NCBI RefSeq assembly: GCF_030269125.1
Contig: NZ_BSSM01000001.1
Location: 868,001-932,000 of the forward strand
Reading direction: 5' to 3'
Length of the DNA stretch: 64,000 nt
From: Streptomyces hygroscopicus subsp. hygroscopicus
GTDB lineage: Bacteria > Actinomycetota > Actinomycetes > Streptomycetales > Streptomycetaceae
Part shown: in pieces, positions 8,654 through 16,438 of the stretch
How positions within the stretch are numbered: the stretch's first letter is position 1
Layout of the letters: every line of letters begins with the position of its first letter
The notes under the pieces: model-generated
Databases searched by the model: none
Seen by the model: the letters and a program-made list of their open reading frames with translations, nothing else
Told to the model about the DNA's origin: nothing
Position numbers and translations under genes: made by a program

Positions 8654-9796
8654 GTGCGTTCCCTCGATGTCGCCCGGACCGTGTGCGAGCGGTTTCACCC
8701 CGGACTGCTCAAGGAGCTGGAGCGGCTCCCCTACGAAGAGAGGGAGAAACCCGGCGGTCCCGTGATCGACCTCTTCCGCATCCACGGCGGGGTGGGCCTG
8801 CTGATCCCCGGGACCTACGGCGGCCACGGCGCCGCCCCGCTGGAGGCGCTGCGCGTGCAGCTGGCGCTCGGCGCGGTCTCCCCCTCGCTGGTCGCGGCCG
8901 TCTCCATGCACCACTTCACCGCCGCCATGCTGTACTCGCTGGCCGTCAAGTCGGGCCGGCTCACCGCCGCGCAGACCCAGCTGCTGCACCAGATCGTGCC
9001 CGACCAGCAGGTGCTGGCCTCCGGCTGGTCGGAGGGCCGTACCGCGGCGAACATCCTCAAGCCGACCGTGACCGCGCGCCCGGTGGAGGGCGGCTTCCTG
9101 CTGTCCGGTTCCAAGAAGCCGTGCAGCCTGTCCCGTTCGATGAGCCTGCTGACCGCGTCCACCGCGATCCACGGCGAGGACGGCGGCGAGCCCGAGCTGG
9201 CGCTCGCCCTGGTGCCGGCCGACGCGCCGGGCCTGACGGTGCACGAGTTCTGGGGCAACGACCTGCTGGCCGGCGCCGAGAGCGACGAGGTGCGCCTGGA
9301 GGACGTGTTCGTGCCGAGCGAGATGGTGGTGCGGGCCGGCGCGGACGATCCCACCCGCCTGGACGACCTCCAGTCCGCCGGGTTCGTCTGGTTCGAGATG
9401 CTGATCTCCGCGGGATACGCGGGCGCCGCCGCCGCACTGGTCGAGCAGGTGCTGACCCGCAAGCGCGGCAGCGCGGACACGCGGGCCGCGCTGGCCGTCG
9501 ACATGGAGGCGGCGCTGGCCGTCCTGGAGGGCGTGGCCCGAGCCACGGGTCCCGAGCCGGGCGACGAGGAGTCGGTGGCGCGGGTGCTGGTCGCCCGGTA
9601 CGCGGTGCAGAACGCGCTGCCGGACATCGTGGCGCGGGCGCTGGAGCTGCTCGGCGGGCTGGAGTTCATCACGAACTCCGGGTCGGCCCAGGCCGCTGCG
9701 GCGACGCGGGCGCTGGCCTTCCATCCGCCGTCCCGGATCGCCGCGTCGGAGCCGCTGCTGACGTACTTCGACGGCGGGCCGTTGGTTCTCGCGTAG
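8654..9796 (+). CDS. Acyl-CoA-dehydrogenase-like flavin-dependent amine N-hydroxylase (VlmH type)
   Basis: 380 aa. The start is GTG 8654 with CGGAGG 8 nt upstream. The overall fold is acyl-CoA dehydrogenase-like: an N-terminal helical domain, a central beta domain and a C-terminal helical bundle. Isobutylamine N-hydroxylase (VlmH) of the valanimycin pathway belongs to this fold as a two-component monooxygenase using reduced flavin. The flavin reductase that such an enzyme needs is encoded in the same operon (12265-12813), together with other valanimycin-type genes. The predicted reaction is alkylamine to alkylhydroxylamine. An ordinary acyl-CoA dehydrogenase role is less likely because no beta-oxidation partner is nearby. 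Confidence 0.75.
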   Translation: MRSLDVARTVCERFHPGLLKELERLPYEEREKPGGPVIDLFRIHGGVGLLIPGTYGGHGAAPLEALRVQLALGAVSPSLVAAVSMHHFTAAMLYSLAVKSGRLTAAQTQLLHQIVPDQQVLASGWSEGRTAANILKPTVTARPVEGGFLLSGSKKPCSLSRSMSLLTASTAIHGEDGGEPELALALVPADAPGLTVHEFWGNDLLAGAESDEVRLEDVFVPSEMVVRAGADDPTRLDDLQSAGFVWFEMLISAGYAGAAAALVEQVLTRKRGSADTRAALAVDMEAALAVLEGVARATGPEPGDEESVARVLVARYAVQNALPDIVARALELLGGLEFITNSGSAQAAAATRALAFHPPSRIAASEPLLTYFDGGPLVLA

Positions 9797-9932
9797 ATCG
9801 TCGGCCGCGGGCCGGATGCGGCCGGTCGCGCCCGCGCGGCGGAGCCGCAGGACGAAGACGGCTCAGCGCCCCTGACCGGGCACCCCCATCACCGGCGTCC
9901 CAGAAGTCCCCCCTCTTTGGAGTGAGAGACAC

Positions 9933-11228
9933 GTGAGCGTCATCCAAGAGTCCCCCCACGCCCCCGTCGTCGACGACGAGGCCGAGGTCCTCAACCTGTA
10001 CCGGGCCCACCTGAGCAAGGGACGGGCCACACTCGCCGAGTTGTTCGGCAGTCACATGGAGGTGGCGTCCGAGGGCGCCTGGCTCACCACCAGTGACGGT
10101 GAGCGCTTCCTGAACGCGGGCGGCTACGGCGTGTTCATCATGGGCGCCCGGCACCCGATCGTCATGGAGGAGGTGGAGCGCCAGCTGCGCACCCACCCCA
10201 CCGCGACCCGCATCCTGCTGGAGCCGACGGTCGCCCGCGCCGCCGAGGCGCTGGTCTCCGTGCTGCCGGCCGGGCTCGACCGGGTGCACTTCGCGCTGTC
10301 CGGCGCCGAGGCGGTGGAGACCGGTCTGAAGCTGGCCCGCGCGGGCGGCTTCAAGCGGACCGTGTCGATGCGCGGCGGCTACCACGGCAAGACGCTGGGC
10401 GCCCTGTCGGCGACCGCCAAGGACGTCTACCAGGCGCCGTTCCGCCCGCTGGTGCCCGACTTCCTGCACCTGCCGTTCGGCGACGCGGACGCCCTGGAGG
10501 CCGAGCTGAAGGCCCACCCCGGCGAGGTCTGCGTGATCCTGGAGCCGGTCCAGGGCGAGGGCGGCGTGATCATCCCGCCCAAGGGCTACCTCAAGCGCGT
10601 CGAGGAACTGGTCCGCGAGTACGAGGGCTTCCTCATCCTCGACGAGGTGCAGTCCGGGTTCGGGCGGCTCGGCGAGTGGTGGGGCGCCGACCTCGAAGGC
10701 GTCGTCCCGGACGTGCTGCTGGCCGGCAAGGCGCTCGGCGGCGGGGTGATGCCGGTGTCCGCGGCCATCGCCACCCGCAAGGCGTTCCGCCCCTTCGACA
10801 AGGACCCCTACGTCCACACCGCCACCTTCTCCGGCCAGCCGGTGCTGATGGCCGCGGTGCAGGGCGCGGTCCGTGCCGTCAAGGAAGAGCGCCTGGTCAC
10901 CCGGGCCATGGATCTCGGCGCCCGGCTGCTGCCGCGGATCGCGGAGGTCGCCCACCGCAACATCCCCGAGCTGGTGGTGGACGTCCGCGGCCAGGGGCTG
11001 CTCATCGGCGTGGAGCTGGTCGAGGCGGGCCTCGCCGGCGAGCTGCTGATCGAGCTGTTCAACCACGGCGTGGTCGCCAACCACTCCATGAACGGCAGCT
11101 CGGTGGTGCGGTTCACCCCGCCCGCCGTGCTGAACGACACCGACGTCGACTACCTCGTCAACTCCTTCGACCTGGCCACCCGTGACCTGATCAAGGGCGC
11201 GGCCACAATGCCGGAAGGCGGTAACTGA
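9933..11228 (+). CDS. Class III PLP-dependent aminotransferase
   Basis: 431 aa. Fold-type I, class III signature: LILDEVQSGFGR with Asp237 and the Schiff-base Lys266 (LLAGKALGGG). It starts at GTG 9933 with GGAG 13 nt upstream. It follows the ALDH-type reductase and the N-hydroxylase, so the simplest role is conversion of a fatty aldehyde to the primary amine. In valanimycin the amine comes instead from valine decarboxylation (VlmD), and no decarboxylase is seen here; reductive amination would replace that step. The amino donor is unknown. The 136 bp before it hold no gene. Confidence 0.9.
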   Translation: MSVIQESPHAPVVDDEAEVLNLYRAHLSKGRATLAELFGSHMEVASEGAWLTTSDGERFLNAGGYGVFIMGARHPIVMEEVERQLRTHPTATRILLEPTVARAAEALVSVLPAGLDRVHFALSGAEAVETGLKLARAGGFKRTVSMRGGYHGKTLGALSATAKDVYQAPFRPLVPDFLHLPFGDADALEAELKAHPGEVCVILEPVQGEGGVIIPPKGYLKRVEELVREYEGFLILDEVQSGFGRLGEWWGADLEGVVPDVLLAGKALGGGVMPVSAAIATRKAFRPFDKDPYVHTATFSGQPVLMAAVQGAVRAVKEERLVTRAMDLGARLLPRIAEVAHRNIPELVVDVRGQGLLIGVELVEAGLAGELLIELFNHGVVANHSMNGSSVVRFTPPAVLNDTDVDYLVNSFDLATRDLIKGAATMPEGGN

Positions 11229-11230
11229 TC

Positions 11231-11713
11231 GTGCGGCACGTCGAACTCGAAGCCCTGATACCCGCGGAGCAGGCCGAGCAGGTCCTGCACGCCGTACGGC
11301 GCTGGGAGAAGTACCCGGACCTCGCGCCGCACGTGAACGCGACCACCGTGCACTCCTCCTACCCCGACCCCAAGCCCTCTTCCAGCTGGGAGCTGCACTT
11401 CCGCAGCGGCCTGCTGCGCTGGACCGAGGACGACACCGTGCTGCCGGAGGAGGGCGAGATCCGCTTCGAGCAGTCCGACGGCGACTTCGACTCCTTCACC
11501 GGGATCTGGTCGTTCCGGCAGAACGGCGCGGACGTCACCGTGCGCTTCGACGCCGACTTCGACTTCGGCATCCCGAGCCTGGAGGGCATCCTCGACCCGA
11601 TCGCCGAGCGGGTCATCAAGGAGACCGTCGCCTGGGCCCTGACCGGCCTCTACCCGGCCGTGCGCATCCAGGGCGGCATCGAGCTGAACACGCCGGCCAC
11701 GGTCGGCGCGTAG
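11231..11713 (+). CDS. SRPBCC-fold (polyketide cyclase/START-like) protein
   Basis: 160 aa. It starts at GTG 11231, two bases after the aminotransferase stop. The sequence pattern (a helix, then strands with the SSWELHFRSG, WTEDDT and FDSFTGIWSFR segments, ending in a long C-terminal helix) fits the helix-grip START/SRPBCC family, which includes aromatases/cyclases and lipid-binding proteins. It sits between the aminotransferase and the hydrazine-synthase-like membrane protein, inside the azoxy core. It could hold or channel an unstable alkyl intermediate or catalyse a later step; no function is known to me. No catalytic residues can be named from sequence alone. Confidence 0.7.
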   Translation: MRHVELEALIPAEQAEQVLHAVRRWEKYPDLAPHVNATTVHSSYPDPKPSSSWELHFRSGLLRWTEDDTVLPEEGEIRFEQSDGDFDSFTGIWSFRQNGADVTVRFDADFDFGIPSLEGILDPIAERVIKETVAWALTGLYPAVRIQGGIELNTPATVGA

Positions 11714-11734
11714 TACCGGGCGAAGGAGCTGACC

Positions 11735-12268
11735 ATGGACCAGGCGAACCCCTTCGAGACCCCGCGCACCTACTCGCTGCACCGCGCCGAGTACCTGGTG
11801 GGCCTCGCCGTCACCACCGGCATGATCATCTACCACTTCGGTGACATCCGCTGGCTGCCGGCGCTCGGGCTGTTCCTCTACATCGACCTGATCGGCTACA
11901 TCCCCGGCGCCATCGCGTTCCGCAAGAGCGGCGGCCGGCCGATCCACAAGGCGTACTACGTCCTCTACAACGTCATGCACAGCCTCATCACGCAGGGCGT
12001 GGTCGCCGCGCTGTGGTGCTGGCTGGTCAAGCCGGAGTGGGCGCTGCTGGTGCTGCCGTTCCATCTCTTCGGCGACCGGGGCCTGTTCGGCAACTTCATG
12101 AAGTCCTTCGCGCTGCCCTTCGAGCCGGTGCGCCAGGAGGGCTACCTGCACCTCCTGGACGACCTGGGGCTGCCCCACCCCAAGCCGGTCGGGCACGAGA
12201 TGGACCCGGTGCCGGTCGGACACGTCCCCGCGCGTCCCGTCGTCCGCGAGACGGAGGCCGTCCGATGA
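11735..12268 (+). CDS. Small polytopic membrane protein, VlmO-type hydrazine synthase (N-N bond former)
   Basis: 177 aa. The start is ATG 11735 with AGGAG 8 nt upstream. Hydrophobic segments lie at about 20-34, 41-60, 73-97 and 98-112, followed by a soluble tail. Conserved-looking His residues sit near the membrane segments (H16, H34, H71, H82, H110), consistent with metal binding. In valanimycin biosynthesis a membrane-bound metalloenzyme turns the O-seryl hydroxylamine into a hydrazine and works with a diiron azoxy synthase. This gene is the only membrane protein of that kind here and lies two genes from the diiron gene. Homology to VlmO is inferred from size, topology and context, not from an alignment. 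Confidence 0.6.
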   Translation: MDQANPFETPRTYSLHRAEYLVGLAVTTGMIIYHFGDIRWLPALGLFLYIDLIGYIPGAIAFRKSGGRPIHKAYYVLYNVMHSLITQGVVAALWCWLVKPEWALLVLPFHLFGDRGLFGNFMKSFALPFEPVRQEGYLHLLDDLGLPHPKPVGHEMDPVPVGHVPARPVVRETEAVR

Positions 12269-12813
12269 CCACCGCCACGACCCCGGTGCGCCGGGCGGTG
12301 CGGCAGGACCCGGCCGAGCGCCGGCGGGCCCTGTACCACCTGGCCTCCGCGGTGTCCGTGCTGACGACGGGCCCCGAGGAACGGATGCACGGCACCACCG
12401 CGAGCACCGTCACCCTGGTCTCGCGTTCCCCCCTGCTGGTCGGCGTGGTGCTGCGGGCGGGCTCGTCCTTCGCCCGGCTCGCCGCCCACGAGGGCCGGTT
12501 CGCGGTCAATGTGCTCGGCGGTGAACAGGCCGACGTGGCACGGCGGTTCGCCGACAGCTCGCGGCCCGACGGCAGCGCGGCCTTCGCCGGCCTCGCCTGG
12601 ACCACCGACCGCTACGCCCAGGCCCCGCTGATCGCGGGCGCCCTCGCCCACTACATCTGCCGGTTCCACTCCGCGCACGCCGCGGGCGACAGCGAGCTGC
12701 TGCTCGGCCACGTCGTCCGGGCCACCGCGGACGAGGGCCTGCCGCTGCTGAGCTACACCGGCGGGCTGTACGCCGGTGCCCTGCGTCCGGCGAAGGAGAC
12801 CGCCGCATCATGA
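12265..12813 (+). CDS. Flavin reductase (VlmR type), partner of the N-hydroxylase
   Basis: 182 aa, flavin-reductase-like split-barrel fold. The motif GTTASTVTLVSRSPLLVGVV followed by SSFARL is typical of NAD(P)H:FMN reductases that supply free reduced flavin. The start is ATG 12265 in an ATGA overlap with the membrane protein gene, and its stop overlaps the diiron gene start (12810), so the three are translationally coupled. It would deliver reduced flavin to the acyl-CoA-dehydrogenase-like N-hydroxylase (8654-9796), as VlmR does for VlmH. Confidence 0.88.
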   Translation: MTTATTPVRRAVRQDPAERRRALYHLASAVSVLTTGPEERMHGTTASTVTLVSRSPLLVGVVLRAGSSFARLAAHEGRFAVNVLGGEQADVARRFADSSRPDGSAAFAGLAWTTDRYAQAPLIAGALAHYICRFHSAHAAGDSELLLGHVVRATADEGLPLLSYTGGLYAGALRPAKETAAS

Positions 12814-13790
12814 CCGCACCCGTTGCCCCCGAGGCCGACTGGGAGAAGGCCCCCGGCCTGCTCGACGGCGCGAAGGAACTCACCCTCGGCCCCGAGGAGT
12901 GCGACCTCGCCTACTGGATCACCTCCGTCGCCCAGGGCACCCTGCGCGACCGCGGTGTCACCGGCCACCACGACAGCGCCCTCACCCCCGACTTCCTGAA
13001 GGCACCCGGCCCGCTGCGCGAGGCCCTGGTGCTGGAGTTCGGCTTCCGGGCGCTCGCGGAGGAGCTGGCCACCCGGCTGCTCGGCCACTACGTGACCATC
13101 GCGCCCGGCATCCCCGAGATGGAGTTCTACGCCACCCAGCTGATCGACGAGGCCCGGCACGCCCGGGTCTTCCGCCAGCACCTGGTGGACCTCGGCATCC
13201 CGCAGAGCACGCTGCTGCGCGACATCGAGGAGATGGCCCGGGACTACCGCAAGCGGGTCCTGGACCCGGTGGTGGACTTCACCCTGGACATCGTCCGCGA
13301 CAAGGCCGACTTCCCCGGCGGCGTCGCCGTGTTCGCCATCATCATCGAGGGCGTCCTCGCCCCCGCCGCCGAACTCAGCGAGCGCAAGTGGACCCCGCTG
13401 TCCCCGGCGACGGGCGAGATCTCCCGCGGCACCGCCATCGACGAGATCCGCCACCTCACCGTGGCCAGCACCATCCTGCGCGACCACGTCGCCAAGCACC
13501 CCGAGTACACCCCGCGCCTGCTGGAGATCCTGCGTTCGGGCGTCAAGCTCTGGGACGAGATCCCGGACCGGGAGTTCGTCATCCACCGTGAGGAGCTGTT
13601 CCAGGAAGGCATGTTCAAGCACGCCGACCTGATCGGCGACTACGAGGTCTGGCCGGGCGTCCGCCTCCTCGACACCACCGCCGAGCAGCGCTACGACATG
13701 GCGGAGCGGTGGACCGACGAGATGGCCGAGGTCCGCATGGCGTACATGGGCCTGCCCGTCGAGGTCCTCGCCTCGGAGGCCGGCGCATGA
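12810..13790 (+). CDS. Non-haem diiron ferritin-like oxygenase, VlmB-type azoxy synthase
   Basis: 326 aa, all-helical. Diiron ligands are visible in four helices: Glu84/Glu85, Glu114-x-x-His117 (DEARH), Glu180, and Glu212-x-x-His215 (DEIRH). The start overlaps the flavin reductase stop (ATGA). In the valanimycin cascade a diiron enzyme oxidises the hydrazine through the azo to the azoxy stage. The gene's position within three genes of the membrane hydrazine-synthase candidate supports that role. The ferredoxin encoded at 20000-20329 could supply electrons. Alternative: an AurF-like N-oxygenase acting on the amine, less likely because a VlmH-type enzyme is present. Confidence 0.75.
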   Translation: MTAPVAPEADWEKAPGLLDGAKELTLGPEECDLAYWITSVAQGTLRDRGVTGHHDSALTPDFLKAPGPLREALVLEFGFRALAEELATRLLGHYVTIAPGIPEMEFYATQLIDEARHARVFRQHLVDLGIPQSTLLRDIEEMARDYRKRVLDPVVDFTLDIVRDKADFPGGVAVFAIIIEGVLAPAAELSERKWTPLSPATGEISRGTAIDEIRHLTVASTILRDHVAKHPEYTPRLLEILRSGVKLWDEIPDREFVIHREELFQEGMFKHADLIGDYEVWPGVRLLDTTAEQRYDMAERWTDEMAEVRMAYMGLPVEVLASEAGA

Positions 13791-14794
13791 GCACCGGGCG
13801 GGCCGCTGTCGTCACCGGGATCGGATCGTACGTCCCGCCCAACATCGTCACCAACGAGGACCTGTCGCGGCGCCTCGACACCTCCGACGAATGGATCCGC
13901 ACCCGTACCGGCATCGCCGAGCGGTTCTTCGTCTCTCCCGGCACCTCCACCGGCGACCTCGCGGTGGAGGCGGGCCTCAGGGCCCTGAAGTCGGCGGGCG
14001 GCGAGCAGGTCGGGGCGGTGGTGCTGGCCACCACCACCCCCGACCAGCCGTGTCCGGCGACCGCCCCGCAGGTGGCCGCGCGGCTGGGGCTCGGTCAGGT
14101 GCCCGCCTTCGACGTGGCGGCCGTCTGCTCGGGGTTCCTGTACGGCCTCGCGTCCGCCGCCGGACTGATCGCCTCCGGGGTCGCCGACAGCGTCCTGCTG
14201 ATCGCCGCCGACGCCTTCACCACGATCATCAACCCGGAGGACCGCACCACCGCCGTGATCTTCGCCGACGGCGCGGGCGCGGTGGTGCTGCGGGCCGGCT
14301 CGCCCGGCGAACCCGGCGCGCTCGGGCCGCTGGTGCTCGGCAGCGACGGCGAGCTGAGCCATCTGATCGAGGTCCCGGCGGGCGGCTCCAAGCAGCGCTC
14401 CTCGGGCCGCCCGGCCGCCCCGGAGGACTACTTCTTCCGGATGCTCGGCCGGGACACCTACCGGCACGCGGTGGAACGCATGACCAGCGCGTCCACCGAG
14501 GCCGCCGAGCGGGCGGGCTGGCGCCTGGCCGACGTCGACCGGTTCGCGGCGCACCAGGCCAACGCCCGCATCCTGGCGGCCGTCTCGGACCGGCTCGGCA
14601 TTCCCGAGGAACGGCGGCTCAGCAACATCGCGCGGGTCGGCAACACGGGTGCCGCGTCGATCCCGCTGCTGCTCGCCGAGGCCACCGCCGAGGGCAGGCT
14701 CACGGCGGGGAACCGGGTGCTGCTCACCGCGTTCGGCGGCGGGCTGTCCTGGGGCGCGGCCACCCTCACCTGGCCCGAGCTGCAGACCATCTGA
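13787..14794 (+). CDS. fabH: 3-oxoacyl-ACP synthase III (FabH-like)
   Basis: 335 aa. The start is ATG 13787, overlapping the diiron gene stop (ATGA); a longer frame from 13709 lies inside the diiron gene. The KAS III triad is present: Cys114 (AAVCSGF), His256 (AAHQANAR) and Asn286 (GNTGAAS). It would prime a chain by condensing an acyl-CoA with malonyl-ACP. With the next ACP and KAS II genes and the FabI gene at 19236-20003 it forms a small dedicated fatty-acid synthase, likely making the alkyl chain that becomes the amine. Confidence 0.92.
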   Translation: MSTGRAAVVTGIGSYVPPNIVTNEDLSRRLDTSDEWIRTRTGIAERFFVSPGTSTGDLAVEAGLRALKSAGGEQVGAVVLATTTPDQPCPATAPQVAARLGLGQVPAFDVAAVCSGFLYGLASAAGLIASGVADSVLLIAADAFTTIINPEDRTTAVIFADGAGAVVLRAGSPGEPGALGPLVLGSDGELSHLIEVPAGGSKQRSSGRPAAPEDYFFRMLGRDTYRHAVERMTSASTEAAERAGWRLADVDRFAAHQANARILAAVSDRLGIPEERRLSNIARVGNTGAASIPLLLAEATAEGRLTAGNRVLLTAFGGGLSWGAATLTWPELQTI

Positions 14795-14828
14795 CCGATC
14801 GTCAGCAAGATCTTCGAAAGGAACCGAC

Positions 14829-15059
14829 ATGCTGGAGCAGCTCAAGGAAATCCTGTCCAACAAGCTCAAGGTGTCGCCCGAGGCCATCACCCCCGAGGCC
14901 ACCCGGGAGGACATCGAGCTGGACTCGCTGGCCGTCGTGGAGCTGTCGCTGCTGCTGAAGTCCGAGCTGGACCTGGACATCAGCGACGACGACCTCCTGG
15001 AGGCCGGGACCGTGGCCGACATGGTCCGGCTGATGGAGGAGCGGAGCGCGAAGGTCTGA
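14829..15059 (+). CDS. Acyl carrier protein, type II
   Basis: 76 aa, acidic, with phosphopantetheine site ELDSLAVVEL (Ser33). The start is ATG 14829 preceded by AAGGA at 6 nt. It lies 34 bp after KAS III and its stop overlaps the KAS II start (TGATG), the usual KAS III-ACP-KAS II order. It carries the growing chain made by the flanking ketosynthases. Confidence 0.93.
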   Translation: MLEQLKEILSNKLKVSPEAITPEATREDIELDSLAVVELSLLLKSELDLDISDDDLLEAGTVADMVRLMEERSAKV

Positions 15060-16279
15060 TGGCCGCGATGGACATCGCCGTCACCGGGCTCGGTCTGGTC
15101 ACCCCCGGCGGGATCGGGGTCGGGCCGAGCTGGGCGGCGGTCTGCGACGGCAGGCCGGCCGCGGCCCTCGATCCGGTGCTGGCGGACAACCCCGTACAGA
15201 TCTCCTGCCGGGTGCCCGGCTTCGACCCCGAGGCCCTGCTCAGCGCACGCCGGGCCCACCGCCTGGACCGGTTCGTGCAGTTCGCGCTGGTCGCCGCCCA
15301 CGAGGCGGTGGCCGACGCGGGCCTCGACCCGCAGACCTGGGACGGCGCCCGGGTGGGCGTGGTCCTCGGCTGCGCGGACGGCGGTCCGGGCACCGTCGAG
15401 GAGCAGCACCATGTGCTGCGCGAACAGGGCGCGGACCGGGTGTCGCCGCTGCTGCTGCCGATGCAGCTGCCGAACATGCTGGCCGGTCAGACGGCCATCG
15501 AGTTCGGGGCGACCGGACCCAACCTCGTGGTGGCCACCGCGTGCGCCTCCGGCGCGACGGCCATCGGCACCGCGCGGGACCTCCTGGCGCTCGGCCGCTG
15601 CGACATCGTGCTGGCCGGCGGCAGCGAGGCCATGATCACCCCACTGGTCATGGCCGGGTTCGCCCAGATGGGCGCGCTGTCCAAGCGGCACGACGACCCG
15701 GCGTCCGCCTCCCGCCCCTTCGACGCCGACCGCGACGGGTTCGTGGCCGGGGAGGGTTCCGGGGTCCTGGTGATGGAGCGCGTCGCGGACGCGCGGGCCC
15801 GTGGTGCGCACATCCACGGGCGGATCGTCGGGTACGGCGCGACGGCCGACGCCCACCACATGACGTCACCGCACCCCGACGGCGCCGGCATCGAGGCGGC
15901 GGTGCGCGCGGCGCTGGCCGACGCGGGCGCCGATCCCGACGACGTCCAGCACGTCAACGCGCACGGTACGTCGACGCCGCTGAACGATCTGTCCGAGGCG
16001 CGGATGATCCAGCGGACGCTGCGCGGGGATCCGGTGGTGACGTCCACGAAGGGGGTCACCGGGCACCTCCTCGGTGCGGCGGGTGCGGTGGAGGCCGTGT
16101 TCGCCGTGCTCAGCGTCGAGCACGAACTCATTCCGCCCACGGCCAACCTGGTGATGCCGGATTCCCGGATGGACATCAAGTTGGCACAGGCCCTGACCGA
16201 GATGCCGATCGATCTGGCGCTGAGCAATTCGCTGGGTTTCGGGGGGCAGAACACCGCGTTGGCGATCGCACCGGCCTGA
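15059..16279 (+). CDS. fabF: 3-oxoacyl-ACP synthase II (FabF-like)
   Basis: 406 aa. Elongating ketosynthase with the complete Cys-His-His set: Cys162 (VVATACASG), His302 (VNAHGTSTP) and His336 (TGHLLGAAG). The active Cys argues against a chain-length-factor role. The start overlaps the ACP stop. It would elongate the KAS III product. No ketoreductase or dehydratase gene is seen nearby, so those steps probably use host FabG and FabZ-type enzymes; a dedicated enoyl reductase is encoded at 19236-20003. Confidence 0.92.
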   Translation: MAAMDIAVTGLGLVTPGGIGVGPSWAAVCDGRPAAALDPVLADNPVQISCRVPGFDPEALLSARRAHRLDRFVQFALVAAHEAVADAGLDPQTWDGARVGVVLGCADGGPGTVEEQHHVLREQGADRVSPLLLPMQLPNMLAGQTAIEFGATGPNLVVATACASGATAIGTARDLLALGRCDIVLAGGSEAMITPLVMAGFAQMGALSKRHDDPASASRPFDADRDGFVAGEGSGVLVMERVADARARGAHIHGRIVGYGATADAHHMTSPHPDGAGIEAAVRAALADAGADPDDVQHVNAHGTSTPLNDLSEARMIQRTLRGDPVVTSTKGVTGHLLGAAGAVEAVFAVLSVEHELIPPTANLVMPDSRMDIKLAQALTEMPIDLALSNSLGFGGQNTALAIAPA

Positions 16280-16301
16280 GCACCCGCCCCGATTCGTGGT
16301 A

Positions 16302-16330
16302 CGGCGGCCGCGGGTCGTTCGTGGCCGCCG
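16302..16330 (+). terminator. Hairpin after the FabF gene
   Basis: CGGCGGCC (16302-16309) pairs with GGCCGCCG (16323-16330) across a 13-nt loop, 23 bp after the KAS II stop. There is no U tract. It may attenuate transcription between the core operon and the permease gene. Confidence 0.35.
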
Positions 16331-16438
16331 CGTAACTCCCCGCGTCCCTTTCGGGGCGCTTCGACAGCCGTCCGCTGAGATGCACCGCGGGCGGCTGTTG
16401 CCCGTACGTCCCCATTTCTCCCCAGATCTGGAGTCCCC

